A DNA stretch of 64,000 bases, from NCBI RefSeq assembly GCF_000176915.2, contig NC_014844.1:744001-808000 (forward strand), read 5' to 3'. Below are positions 34,569 to 43,547 of the stretch, piece after piece. This DNA is from Pseudodesulfovibrio aespoeensis Aspo-2 (GTDB taxonomy: Bacteria > Desulfobacterota > Desulfovibrionia > Desulfovibrionales > Desulfovibrionaceae). Numbering within the stretch: the first letter of the stretch is position 1; every line of letters begins with the position of its first letter. Made by a program: the position numbers and the translations under genes. The notes below the pieces were generated by a model, which ran no database searches, was not told the origin of the DNA, and saw only the letters and a program-made list of their open reading frames with translations.

Positions 34569-36022
34569 TATTTCTTGCCACTCAGTGAGAAGTGGAAAAT
34601 GTTCGTTCCGGCCACGATCAGAGTCATGAGTTCGTCATAGCTTTCGATGCCGCGCAGCCGTTTCCAGATGTAGCCGGGGCGCAGATAGAAGCTCCGGTAG
34701 CACCTAGTCAGCCACTTTGACAAAGTGTCACCGGAAATACCACAAACGGACTCGGAATAAAAGCCCGACACATGAAGATTGCTCATGTTGGAGGCCGAGC
34801 CGTCCTTGATCTCGGAGTGTTTTGCGGCCACTTCCTCAAACAGTTCCGTGCCTGCGTAGGGGGTGAGAATGCCGAAGCTCGCCGTGGTCGGATCAAGCTC
34901 TTTGACGAACTCGATGGTGTGAGCGAGCGTAGCCTCGCTCTCTCCTGGCCCCCCCACCACGAGGTGGGCGTGGGTATCAAGCCCCACCTCCTTCGCATAT
35001 CTGAACGCCTGGCGGGCTTGTTCCGCCGTAGTGCCCTTTTTGTATCGCCTGAGGATTTCGTCGCTGCCGGTCTCCACGCCGAACTTGATCATGTGGCATC
35101 CAGCCTTCTTCATGGCGGCGAGAGCCTCACTGTCCACGAGGTCGACCCGTCCGTTGGCAATCCAGCTCAAATCGAGACTGTCCTTGACCATCCTGGCGCA
35201 GATTTCGATATTTCTCTTTTTGTATGCGGTGAAGGTCTCGTCGCGAAAGAAGACCTCGCGGTAGCCGAGACTTTTGATCTCGTGCAGCTCCTTCAGCACG
35301 TTGTCCGTCGATCGGCAGCGGATTCTTTTGCCGTAAAACTCGGGCGCCGTGCAGAAGATGCACTTGCCGGGACACCCCCGCGACGTCTGGATGGTGGTGT
35401 ACGGCATCCGCTTGACGACAGGGTTGAAATAGTCCACCCGGGCGGGCAGCAGCCGTCGGTCGGGAATGGGGAGCTCGTCCATGTCGATGAACGGCCGCGG
35501 CGGCGTGAGTTGCACCGAGCCGCTTTTGTCGCGGTATCCTATGCCTGCCACCTCCCCGAGGTCTCCACTAGAGTCGATGGTTTGCAGTAGCTCCCGTATG
35601 GTGTCCTCCGGTTCGCGAATGACTATGAAGTCCACGGCGGGAGAGGACAGGCAGTACTGGGGCATGAATGTCGGGTGGGAGCCGAAGAGAATTGTGCGAA
35701 GCTGCGGAGCTCTTCTCTTGAGGTCGGTTAACAGGGCGATGTCGGCCTGGAACGACTGCGTGGAAGAGAGTATGACGACGGCACCGAACCCTCCGAGCTC
35801 AGTGCGCAGCAAGTTTTCGTAGCGCCCCATTTCGAATTGGGCGTCGATAAATACGCTTTCGATGCCGTGCTCTCTGGCGTGCGTGGCCACGTATAGGTCG
35901 TTGAGGGGGGGCATCTGCATGCCGCCCACCCTGCGGCCGTTGCACCAGCAGCCATAGACGAAGTCTCTGACCGCGTTTCGGGTGCCGCTTCCGAGCGGGG
36001 GTTTCAGAAAGAGGGTTTTCAT
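34568..36022 (-). CDS. B12-binding-domain radical SAM protein
   Basis: The 484-residue protein has an N-terminal cobalamin-binding-like Rossmann domain (about 1-170), a radical SAM core with C217, C221 and C224 in TSRGCPGKCIFC, and a C-terminal extension. The N-terminal GCWCNGRRVGGMQMPPL is unusual. Relatives methylate unactivated carbon or phosphorus atoms or rearrange rings using B12 and SAM. In this cluster a sugar or lipid modification is plausible. It is the first enzyme after the winged-helix regulator, 80 bases downstream. Confidence 0.83.
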   Translation of the reverse strand: MKTLFLKPPLGSGTRNAVRDFVYGCWCNGRRVGGMQMPPLNDLYVATHAREHGIESVFIDAQFEMGRYENLLRTELGGFGAVVILSSTQSFQADIALLTDLKRRAPQLRTILFGSHPTFMPQYCLSSPAVDFIVIREPEDTIRELLQTIDSSGDLGEVAGIGYRDKSGSVQLTPPRPFIDMDELPIPDRRLLPARVDYFNPVVKRMPYTTIQTSRGCPGKCIFCTAPEFYGKRIRCRSTDNVLKELHEIKSLGYREVFFRDETFTAYKKRNIEICARMVKDSLDLSWIANGRVDLVDSEALAAMKKAGCHMIKFGVETGSDEILRRYKKGTTAEQARQAFRYAKEVGLDTHAHLVVGGPGESEATLAHTIEFVKELDPTTASFGILTPYAGTELFEEVAAKHSEIKDGSASNMSNLHVSGFYSESVCGISGDTLSKWLTRCYRSFYLRPGYIWKRLRGIESYDELMTLIVAGTNIFHFSLSGKK

Positions 36023-36101
36023 GGAGCTCCTGCGGCTTCATGCCCGCACGGGGCAGGGTGTTGATCGGGCGGCGACCTGTCGGGTGTGGGCGCCTGGGGG
36101 G

Positions 36102-36641
36102 CTATACCACTTGCCAGTGGGGTCTTCCAAGGAAAACTTCCCGGCTGTCGTTGAACTCCTCTGGGGTCACGTCGAACACGCGCACCTTGCGTTCCAGCTT
36201 GCCCTCGACAATGCGGCGCAGTTCGTCAAGTCGCCCTCGGTCTATGTCGCCAACGATCAGGACGTCGATCAGTCCGGAGTCTATGCCGCGTGCATAGTCG
36301 TCAAGGATGAAGACGGCATCGACTTTGCCCAAGCTGTTCATGACCTCGTCCACCAGTCGGTCGATGCCGATGGATTTGCGGACCATTGAACTGATCTCGG
36401 GAAAGCACGGGTGGTTTTTGTTTGCCCGAAAATAGATAGAGCGCCCACCTTGCTCCCGCTCCAGGTATCCGGCCTCGTAAAGATGATCCAATTCGCCTTT
36501 GAGGGCGTTGGGGGAGAGGTTGAATTCCGACGCGAGCTGCCTCAGGTAGCAAGCCACATCAGGGTTAAGGAATAGTTTGAGCAAGACTTTGATGCGTGTC
36601 TTAGATGTGAAGAGCTCCTGAAGCATGAGGAGTTCGTACAC
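36102..36641 (-). CDS. Winged-helix transcriptional regulator with nucleotidyltransferase-like C-terminal domain
   Basis: The 179-residue protein has an N-terminal winged helix (about 10-75: CYLRQLASEFNLSPNALKGE, then EREQGGRSIYF as the wing) and a C-terminal domain resembling minimal nucleotidyltransferases (AVFILDDYARGIDSGLIDVL, about 105-130), where the usual catalytic D-x-D is incomplete. It likely regulates the glycan operon it precedes. The start is a GTG at 36639-36641, lying within an 8-bp inverted repeat pair that could be its own operator. Confidence 0.7.
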   Translation of the reverse strand: MYELLMLQELFTSKTRIKVLLKLFLNPDVACYLRQLASEFNLSPNALKGELDHLYEAGYLEREQGGRSIYFRANKNHPCFPEISSMVRKSIGIDRLVDEVMNSLGKVDAVFILDDYARGIDSGLIDVLIVGDIDRGRLDELRRIVEGKLERKVRVFDVTPEEFNDSREVFLGRPHWQVV

Positions 36642-36674
36642 ATTTGCTGAACATTTGTCAAATTCAGTACGAAC
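36632..36674. promoter_or_regulatory. Putative operator around the start of the winged-helix regulator gene
   Basis: GTTCGTAC (36632-36639) and GTACGAAC (36667-36674) are exact inverted repeats framing the GTG start. Between them ACATTTG occurs twice and CTGAA/TTCAG form a small inner repeat. The arrangement suggests autoregulation. Confidence 0.45.
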
Positions 36675-36853
36675 CTCTGCACACAGCGAATGGGCAGTAG
36701 ATTTTACGCCTCATCACTCCCCCTCGTCCGGGATGAGCGGGACTTTCTCCCGCGAAAAAACACCCACAACGGGAGCCTCCCCTATTGCTCAGGGGGCAGG
36801 GATGTGGTCTGTATTGCACACATGCCCGGCGTTCCCCGCCGGGTCTTCCTCGG

Positions 36854-36883
36854 AAAGGCCCTGATCACCGCCACAGGGCCTTT
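36854..36883 (-). terminator. Terminator of the proline dehydrogenase gene
   Basis: AAAGGCCCTG (36854-36863) pairs exactly with CAGGGCCTTT (36874-36883), a few bases past the TAG stop of the minus-strand gene. T residues on both sides allow bidirectional action. Confidence 0.8.
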
Positions 36884-36886
36884 CTT

Positions 36887-37843
36887 CTATTTTCCGGCCA
36901 GCCCGTCGAGCATGGAGCGCAGGACGAACCAGGCGTTGGCCGGGCGTTCGCCCACCCGGCGGACGGCATAGGGGAACCAGCTCTCCCCAAAGGGCAGATA
37001 GAGGCGCAGGGCGCGCCCTTCGACCGCGAGTCGGCGCTGATATGTCGGCCTTACTCCCAGCAGCATTTCCACCTCCCACTGGTCCGGCCGCCAGCCGTGC
37101 CGGGCCGCCAGAGCCGCTCCGTACCCCACCATCCTGTGATCGTGGGTGCCCAGCACCGGATACACGCCGCGCTTGAGTGCAACGGGCGAAAACAGCTGGT
37201 CCAGGCAGGCCCGGTAGGTCGCGTCGCGGGCGGTCCGTCCGGTGGCGGCCACCTCCGGGCCCTCGGCAAAGGCGCCTTTGACCAGCCGGACCATGCCCCC
37301 GCACTCCACCAGCCGGTCAAGGTCTTCCCGGCTCCTGTGCAGGGACGACTGGATAGTCACGGCCACGGGCAATCCCCTGGCCCGCAGCTCGTGGTAGAGG
37401 TCAAGGGTGCGGTCAGTCACAGAGGAGTCCTCCATGTCGAGCATGACCACGGCCCGGCCCGATCCGCGCAGCCCGGCCACTCTCTGCGCCAGGGCGGTCA
37501 CGTTCTCGCGGCACAAGTCCCACGAGAGCATGGCCCCCACCTGGGTCGGGTCCACCGACAGGTGGATGTCGAGGCTCGCGTCCGCCAGCATGGGAGCCAC
37601 GCCCTCGAGTTCGGCCTCGTTGCGCCGGATCAGCTCCGGGTCGCGCACATATTCGCCGAGATAGAAGAGCGAGGCGGCCATGCCTTCCGCCCGCAATTGC
37701 CGAGCGCGCTCCAGCACCGCAGCCGCGTCGCCGCCGCCCACGAACATGCGCGAGAACCGCCGCATGCACCTCGCATCCTGCATCCGCGCCGTGAGCCGGT
37801 CGTTCCGCGCCAGCCCGATCATCATCTTTTGCCACAGTCTCAT
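36887..37843 (-). CDS. Proline dehydrogenase (single-domain, FAD-dependent)
   Basis: The 318-residue protein has the ProDH barrel landmarks: IHLSVDPTQVGAMLS, VVMLDMEDSSVTD, VAVTIQSSLHRSREDL, VRLVKGAFAEG and the substrate-binding end YLPFGESWFPYAVRR. It oxidises proline to pyrroline-5-carboxylate, passing electrons to quinone. It is the short form without the P5C dehydrogenase domain of PutA. The ATG at 37843 follows AGGGAGGAATC. It is downstream of an AraC regulator gene on the same strand, which may control it. Confidence 0.87.
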   Translation of the reverse strand: MRLWQKMMIGLARNDRLTARMQDARCMRRFSRMFVGGGDAAAVLERARQLRAEGMAASLFYLGEYVRDPELIRRNEAELEGVAPMLADASLDIHLSVDPTQVGAMLSWDLCRENVTALAQRVAGLRGSGRAVVMLDMEDSSVTDRTLDLYHELRARGLPVAVTIQSSLHRSREDLDRLVECGGMVRLVKGAFAEGPEVAATGRTARDATYRACLDQLFSPVALKRGVYPVLGTHDHRMVGYGAALAARHGWRPDQWEVEMLLGVRPTYQRRLAVEGRALRLYLPFGESWFPYAVRRVGERPANAWFVLRSMLDGLAGK

Positions 37844-37917
37844 GATTCCTCCCTGGTTGAGGGAGGGGTGTAGCCCGTTGCGGGTCAGGAGTATGGAAGG
37901 AAATTGCGCGGCCCTGG

Positions 37918-38757
37918 TCAGACGTGCGTCCCGGCCTGATACTGGCGCGGCGTGGCTCCGGTGAACTGCCTGAAGACCCTGGTGAAGTGGCTCTGGTCCG
38001 CGAAGCCGACCTCCGCCGCCACCTGGCTGATGGGCTCGCCCTGGGCCAGCAGCACCTTGGCGCGGACCACGCGCAGCTGGTTCTGGTAGGCGTGGGGCGG
38101 CAGCCCGGCCTCGCGGCTGAAGACGCGCAGCAGATGATAGCGGCTGATGCCGACCAAGGCGGAGAGATCGTCGAGGCTGACCCGTTCGTCGAGCCGGGCG
38201 GCCAGATGATGGCGCACGGTTTTCACCGCATCGGGCACCCGGCCGCACTGGCGCGGGCTGCCGAGGCGGCCGTGGCGCGTCAGCAGTTCGGCCAACCCCT
38301 GCATGAGCAGGGACTGCTTTTCCAGGGCATCGGCCCCGGTGGCCACCGCCGCGTGCAGCCTGCGCCAGAGTCGGTAGAGGTCTGCATCGTCGATGACGGG
38401 CGTGCCGAACCGGGGGCTCCCCCCGGAGCGCGCCCGGCCGAACACTTCGGCCGCGACGCCGTCAAGCAGACCGGGCGCCACGTAAAACATGCGATAGGCC
38501 ATGACCGAGTTCGGGTCGGGATTGCAGGCGTGCACCGCGCCCGGCGGGATGACCACAATTTTCCCCCTGGCCGCTACGTGCCGGGCCTCTTCCAGAACAA
38601 ACGTGGTCCGCCCGTCCTCGATCAGCCCTACGGACCAGGCATCGTGAACATGGCGGCAGAACGCCTCCGCGTTGTAGCGGGAGGTACGGATCTCGACCCC
38701 TGGCAAATCCGGGTCGCGCCAGAAGCGCACGTGCGTGTTGGCCGGGTTTCTGCCCAT
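37918..38757 (-). CDS. AraC family transcriptional regulator
   Basis: The 279-residue protein has an N-terminal AraC-type cupin (about 10-150: HVHDAWSVGLIEDG, GKIVVIPPGAVHACNPD) and a C-terminal double HTH (about 185-275: SLDDLSALVGISRYHLLRVF and ISQVAAEVGFADQSHFTRVF). The cupin binds an effector, likely a small molecule such as an amino acid. It is transcribed towards the proline dehydrogenase gene, 74 bp away, which suggests control of proline catabolism. Confidence 0.87.
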   Translation of the reverse strand: MGRNPANTHVRFWRDPDLPGVEIRTSRYNAEAFCRHVHDAWSVGLIEDGRTTFVLEEARHVAARGKIVVIPPGAVHACNPDPNSVMAYRMFYVAPGLLDGVAAEVFGRARSGGSPRFGTPVIDDADLYRLWRRLHAAVATGADALEKQSLLMQGLAELLTRHGRLGSPRQCGRVPDAVKTVRHHLAARLDERVSLDDLSALVGISRYHLLRVFSREAGLPPHAYQNQLRVVRAKVLLAQGEPISQVAAEVGFADQSHFTRVFRQFTGATPRQYQAGTHV

Positions 38758-38828
38758 TGGACTTGATAGCCTCTAGGCAGAGGGTGTCAAGCCGAAACAC
38801 CTGACCAGAGAGCCATCCAGGCAGGCTG

Positions 38829-38887
38829 TTGACAACTTGTTCAATTTTCTTGTACGAGATGGCGGTGTCAGGCTGTTGCTCCTGACA
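38829..38887 (+). promoter_or_regulatory. Promoter-like region and hairpin upstream of the ABC transporter gene
   Basis: TTGACA (38829-38834) is a perfect -35 box; a weak -10 (TACGAG) lies 18 bases further. It is followed by a 7-bp inverted repeat, TGTCAGG (38866-38872) and CCTGACA (38881-38887), in the likely leader. This would start the plus-strand glycan arm. Confidence 0.45.
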
Positions 38888-38930
38888 AAACCATATGCTG
38901 GGCGTTAGCTCGCTGGCAGGGTGGATAGCT

Positions 38931-40640
38931 ATGCCATTATTAAAGGATAGGTCTTGGTTCTATTTTTTTCGTGAGTTCCCCGGAGAAACGGTGGCCATGG
39001 GCACCCTCTTTGTGCTGTCCGGCTTGGCCGAATCGGTGGGGGCCATCAGTCTTATCCCTCTCCTTGGCGCGCTCTTTGGCGAAACGGCAACGTCTAATCC
39101 TTTGCTGGAGCAGATACGGGGGCTTTTCGGGCTGGTCGGGATCGAGCCGACACTGGAGGCCTTGCTCCTCGTGTTGTGCGCGGCAATGGTCTGCAAGGGC
39201 GGGCTCGTCTTTTTTGCATTCAGGCAGGCGGGCTACATCGAGGCTGAGGTCATGACGCGACTGAGACTGCAACTGCTTGACGGATTGCTGGGCGCCCGTT
39301 GGCCTTACTTCGCCTCGCAGTCTGCAGGCAGCCTTACCCATGCTCTTTCGCTGGAGACCAATCAGGCGGGCGTGGCCCTGCGCTCTCTGGGGCAGGCCAT
39401 GTCGCATCTGGTGCAGGTGATCGCCTACCTGGGCACCGGCCTGCTGGTCTCGTGGCAGTTGCTCGTCGTGGGAGTGTTCGGCGGAGCCCTGTTCTCGCTG
39501 GTTTTTCGGGGTCTGGTTTCCTCTGTTCGCAGGGCGGGCGCCCGGCAGGCGGAGGCAGCCAACCGGATGACGGCGATGTTTACCGATTCGCTGGTCGGGG
39601 CCAAGCCGCTTAAGGTTATGGGCGCGGAGAAGGGATTCATTCGATACGTCAAGGTGCAGGTGGATCACTTCAAGACGGCCACCAGGCAGTATGTGGTGGG
39701 GAGCAGCTCCCTGGTTTCGGTGCAGGAGCCCTCTCTTGTTCTGCTTCTGGCTCTGGGGTTGTATGTCGCCGCCACGCGCCTGTCCCTTCCCTCTTCCACC
39801 CTGCTGGTGATGGCCTTTTTCTTTTTCAGGATACTGAGCCGTTTTTCGAGTTTCCAGCAGGCTGTGCAGATGTACGCCGCCTGCGAGGGCGGGTTGCTTT
39901 CGCTATTGGGCAAGCTTTCTTCCATCACCGATCATGCCGAGGGAGAGAATGGCTCAAATGACGTTGTCCTCTCGCGCGCCGTGACACTGCGCAAGGTCTG
40001 CGTGAGCTACGGCGACAGGCAGGTGCTGCGGAACCTTGACCTGGAGGTGCGTTTTGGATCGCTGACGTCGCTGTGCGGTCCCTCGGGCGTTGGCAAGACC
40101 ACGGTAGCCGATGTCGTGACGGGACTGATCATGCCAGATTCCGGAGAGGTGCTGGTCGATGGCGTTCCTCTCCGGGAGATTGAAATGCGATGCTGGCGAC
40201 AGCAGATCGGATACGTGCCACAGGAGTTGTTTCTTTTCAACGATTCGGTCAAGAACAACGTGCTGCTTGGCCGCGACTATCCGGACGAAGAGGTCTGGGA
40301 GGCGTTGGAGCGGGCTGGGGCGGCCGGCTTCGTGCGAAGCTGTGCAGGGGGGCTGGATTTCGTGGTCGGAGAGCACGGGCGTATGCTTTCGGGTGGGCAG
40401 CGGCAAAGACTGATGATCGCTCGCGCCTTGATTTCCAAGCCCCGTTTGCTCATCCTTGACGAGGCGACCACGGGGCTGGACGCCGAAACCGAGGCGGGAA
40501 TCCTGGAAAGCCTTTCAGCGATCAAGGGAGAGATGATGATACTTGCCATATCCCATCAACCGGCAATCAAGGCGGTCTCCGACGCGATACACGACTTCGG
40601 CGTGCCGGGAGAAGGTGAAAGGGTGACGCATGAGAGCTAG
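38931..40640 (+). CDS. ABC transporter, fused membrane and ATPase domains (PglK/MsbA-like exporter)
   Basis: The protein of 569 residues has six membrane helices (about 15-310) and a C-terminal ATPase with Walker A GPSGVGKTT, signature LSGGQRQRLMIARAL and Walker B LLILDEAT. Fused exporters of this type flip lipid-linked oligosaccharides (PglK) or lipid A (MsbA). In a glycan cluster without Wzx, a lipid-linked-sugar flippase is likely. I took the ATG at 38931 with GGTGGA 8 bases upstream; 38895 is an in-frame alternative. Its stop overlaps the next gene by 11 bases. Confidence 0.85.
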   Translation: MPLLKDRSWFYFFREFPGETVAMGTLFVLSGLAESVGAISLIPLLGALFGETATSNPLLEQIRGLFGLVGIEPTLEALLLVLCAAMVCKGGLVFFAFRQAGYIEAEVMTRLRLQLLDGLLGARWPYFASQSAGSLTHALSLETNQAGVALRSLGQAMSHLVQVIAYLGTGLLVSWQLLVVGVFGGALFSLVFRGLVSSVRRAGARQAEAANRMTAMFTDSLVGAKPLKVMGAEKGFIRYVKVQVDHFKTATRQYVVGSSSLVSVQEPSLVLLLALGLYVAATRLSLPSSTLLVMAFFFFRILSRFSSFQQAVQMYAACEGGLLSLLGKLSSITDHAEGENGSNDVVLSRAVTLRKVCVSYGDRQVLRNLDLEVRFGSLTSLCGPSGVGKTTVADVVTGLIMPDSGEVLVDGVPLREIEMRCWRQQIGYVPQELFLFNDSVKNNVLLGRDYPDEEVWEALERAGAAGFVRSCAGGLDFVVGEHGRMLSGGQRQRLMIARALISKPRLLILDEATTGLDAETEAGILESLSAIKGEMMILAISHQPAIKAVSDAIHDFGVPGEGERVTHES

Positions 40641-41484
40641 GCTACTGGCTGGATTCAACATAGCGCGTCATTACATTCGGAACTATCCCGTGCTTGTGTC
40701 GCCCAGCAGGTCACTCGGACTGTTCAGGGACGGCTCGCCATGGGATTACGAGGCTGAGCTGCGTTTCGGCTCGAGAAGGTTCTTTGCCAGAAAGGAAGAC
40801 ATGAACGCCGTCCACGAGGTGCTCCTCGACGACGCTTACGGCTTCGTCGCCGGGTTTCTGAAGAGCCTTCCGCGGCGGCCGGTGGTTCTGGACCTCGGGG
40901 CCAACATCGGCTGCTTCGCCCTGCGGATATTCTCAGCCCACCCCGATGCGCGCGTTGTCTCCGTGGAGGCCGCGTCGGACACCTACGCAGTGCTGCAGAA
41001 GAATATCGCACGAAACGTCGATCTCGACTGGCAGGCGCTCCATGCCGGCGTGTGGGAGTCCGATGGCGTGCTGCACCTTGATCGTGGCGAGCGCCCTGTC
41101 CTGAACCAGGTGTCGAGCGACGGGGACGGCGATCCTGTTCCGGCTTTGACTGTCGCATCCCTGAAACGAAAAATGACTCTGGACTCCATCGATCTGATCA
41201 AGATGGATATCGAGGGTGCCGAAAACGCGGTGATACCGGCGTGCATCGATGACCTTGAGGCCAAGTATCTGGTGGTCGAAATGCACAGAAGCCTTGGCGA
41301 TTGCACCGTGGCGTGCGCCATGCTGCAGAACCGTTATCCATACGCGCTCACCCACGACGCGTCTGGCTCGGAGAATCCGGTATATCTGATTTCCAGGCAT
41401 GAGGTGGCAGCCCCCGGTATGTCGCTGGTGAACATGGTCAGCCACCTGACGGCGTTCGGTCCGCAATCCCGTCAGGCGAGCTAG
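40630..41484 (+). CDS. FkbM family methyltransferase
   Basis: The 284-residue protein has VVLDLGANIGCFALR (SAM loop), VVSVEAASDTYAVLQKNI and DLIKMDIEGAENAVIPA, the FkbM signature. FkbM enzymes O-methylate sugars, polyketides and glycolipids. It starts 11 bases inside the ABC transporter gene and its stop is 9 bases before the next ATG, so the three are co-translated. Confidence 0.87.
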   Translation: MRARLLAGFNIARHYIRNYPVLVSPSRSLGLFRDGSPWDYEAELRFGSRRFFARKEDMNAVHEVLLDDAYGFVAGFLKSLPRRPVVLDLGANIGCFALRIFSAHPDARVVSVEAASDTYAVLQKNIARNVDLDWQALHAGVWESDGVLHLDRGERPVLNQVSSDGDGDPVPALTVASLKRKMTLDSIDLIKMDIEGAENAVIPACIDDLEAKYLVVEMHRSLGDCTVACAMLQNRYPYALTHDASGSENPVYLISRHEVAAPGMSLVNMVSHLTAFGPQSRQAS

Positions 41485-41492
41485 GGGGCGAG

Positions 41493-43496
41493 ATGGGCGC
41501 AAGCAAACTGCTGATAGTCAATCCCAGTTGCCCCGGGTGGCCGGAGTGGCCCGTGGGCATGGCCTATGTGCTCGCATGTCTTGAGCAGCGCGGCATCCCC
41601 TTTGATCTCATCGATCTCGCCCGGGTCGAAAATTGGGAAAAATCGCTGGCCGCCGCGCTGGACTCCGACCGATACCTGGCTGTCGCCAGCGGCGGACTCA
41701 TCGGCGACTACCGTTTCTTCCGGCGGCTGCGTGAACTGGCCGGGAAGAAATCGCCGGATACGCCTTTTGTGCTCGGCGGCAACATCACCAAGGACGGCAA
41801 CGACCGGCTGCTCTTCGACATCATCGGGGTCGACTACGCCATCCTGGGCGAGGCGGAGACATCCCTACCCGCCTTCGTGGAGGGGTTGCGCGCGGGCCGC
41901 GAGGATTTCCACGGCTACGACGGCGTCATCTTCCGCGAAAAGGCGACCGGCCAGGTGGTGAGGAACAAATTCAAGCGGCTGGATCTGAAGCGGCACAAGG
42001 TGCGGCCAGCATGGCACCACTTTGATTGTGACTATTTCATAACAATGTCGAGCTTCCCCTTCATGGGCGGCGGGCTCAGGTCCATGCCCGTGCTTTCGGG
42101 GCGAGGCTGCGTGGGAAAGTGCGGGTTCTGCTCGCCGTCAATCGGCGGTTTCAGAAAAAGGGAAATTGCCGATCTCATAGACGAGATACGATTTTTGATC
42201 CGGGAGTACGATTTTGACAAGCTCTGCTTCCTCAACGAGATGTTCTATCCGACGGCCCGCGAGGTGAGGGAATTCTGCGCCGCCTACGCAGCTCTTGAGA
42301 CCAGAAAGCCATGGTTCGTCCAGGTCCGCATCGACGCGGGGCTTGATGCCGAAACGCTGGTCATGATGAAGGAAGCAGGCTGCATAGCGGTATCCGCAGG
42401 CATAGAAAGCGGCTCAGACGACGTGCTGGCGGCGATGAACAAGAAGACGACGGCAGAACAGATTCGGACGTTCTTCAGAAACTGCAAGGCGGCCGGCATG
42501 CCCTCCAATGGGACGTTCATCATCGGCTACGATGGGGAGACCGCCGAAGATCTGCGCAAGACCATCGACCTGCTCATTGAGGAGGACATCAGCTCTGGCG
42601 ACGCCCTGCTCGTGGCATACCAGGGAACCAAGGTGTACCGGAAGGCGCTGGGTGCCGGGCTTATCGAGGACGAGGACAAGCACCTGGACGATTTTTGCTG
42701 CGACATATTCGCTCCGGACGCATACAGCCGATTCTGCAACATGACGGCCATGAGCACCGACGAGTTCTTTGACCTAGCTCCGAAGGAAGTGCGTCGCTAC
42801 AATACCTATGTTTTCGACAAGTACAAGGTCCGCGACCTCTCGCTGACCATTGATGGGAACTGGCGGTGGACCTCTGTGCTTCTTGAGGGAAAGTGCCGCG
42901 AGTGCGGTGCGCCCGTGCGGGAAAGGTTCCTGGCCTACGGAGCCGAGTTCCTGGGCCTTCTCGGAATAGGAATGAGTCGCAACACCTTTTGCGGCCATTG
43001 TTTCAAACCCTTGGCCTTCGACATCTTCGAAGCCGGGGAGATGCCGGAGGGCAGGGCGCATGTCCGCGAAGTGTCCAAGGCGCTTGCCCGCTACAGGCGC
43101 ATTCTCGTCTGTGCGCCCACGAATGACGTAAACTTCTTGTTGAGAATAAATTTCCTGTCACTGGATTATGAATTGATCCACGGTATCTATCTCTACCGCG
43201 ACGAACCGGTCGGGCGATATCTTAAATACCCTGTGCTCAAAGAGGGCGAGATAGTGGGGAGCGGGGCGGACTGCCTACTCTGCTTCGACGTGGACGCAGG
43301 GGCTTCTGTCAGGCGACTGTACGCGAGGCTGGGCCGGGAGTGCCCGCCGGTCGTTCATGCCCATCCGGAGGCGTTCCGGCGGAGCGTGGCGGCCAAGGTT
43401 CCTCACGCCTATCGAATCAATCAGGTGTTCAAGCGGCTTTTCGGGGTGTCCGTCAGGACGGTCCTCGACAGGGCGCGCGCCCTGGTTGGCCGTTGA
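41493..43496 (+). CDS. Large B12-binding radical SAM protein with zinc-ribbon and extra C-terminal domain
   Basis: Domain order over 667 residues: cobalamin-binding-like Rossmann domain (about 1-165), radical SAM core with C206, C210 and C213 (RGCVGKCGFC) to about 430, a CxxC...CxxC zinc-ribbon-like motif (C468, C471, C500, C503), and a C-terminal domain of about 130 residues (RRILVCAPTNDVNFLL) that looks Rossmann-like. The first three parts resemble B12 radical SAM enzymes of secondary metabolism; the last two are unusual. Substrate unknown, probably a sugar or lipid in this cluster. Confidence 0.82.
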   Translation: MGASKLLIVNPSCPGWPEWPVGMAYVLACLEQRGIPFDLIDLARVENWEKSLAAALDSDRYLAVASGGLIGDYRFFRRLRELAGKKSPDTPFVLGGNITKDGNDRLLFDIIGVDYAILGEAETSLPAFVEGLRAGREDFHGYDGVIFREKATGQVVRNKFKRLDLKRHKVRPAWHHFDCDYFITMSSFPFMGGGLRSMPVLSGRGCVGKCGFCSPSIGGFRKREIADLIDEIRFLIREYDFDKLCFLNEMFYPTAREVREFCAAYAALETRKPWFVQVRIDAGLDAETLVMMKEAGCIAVSAGIESGSDDVLAAMNKKTTAEQIRTFFRNCKAAGMPSNGTFIIGYDGETAEDLRKTIDLLIEEDISSGDALLVAYQGTKVYRKALGAGLIEDEDKHLDDFCCDIFAPDAYSRFCNMTAMSTDEFFDLAPKEVRRYNTYVFDKYKVRDLSLTIDGNWRWTSVLLEGKCRECGAPVRERFLAYGAEFLGLLGIGMSRNTFCGHCFKPLAFDIFEAGEMPEGRAHVREVSKALARYRRILVCAPTNDVNFLLRINFLSLDYELIHGIYLYRDEPVGRYLKYPVLKEGEIVGSGADCLLCFDVDAGASVRRLYARLGRECPPVVHAHPEAFRRSVAAKVPHAYRINQVFKRLFGVSVRTVLDRARALVGR

Positions 43497-43547
43497 TCCG
43501 TGCGTGGGAGCGACCCGAGACGCATTAAACAACAGGGAGGCCGGACT

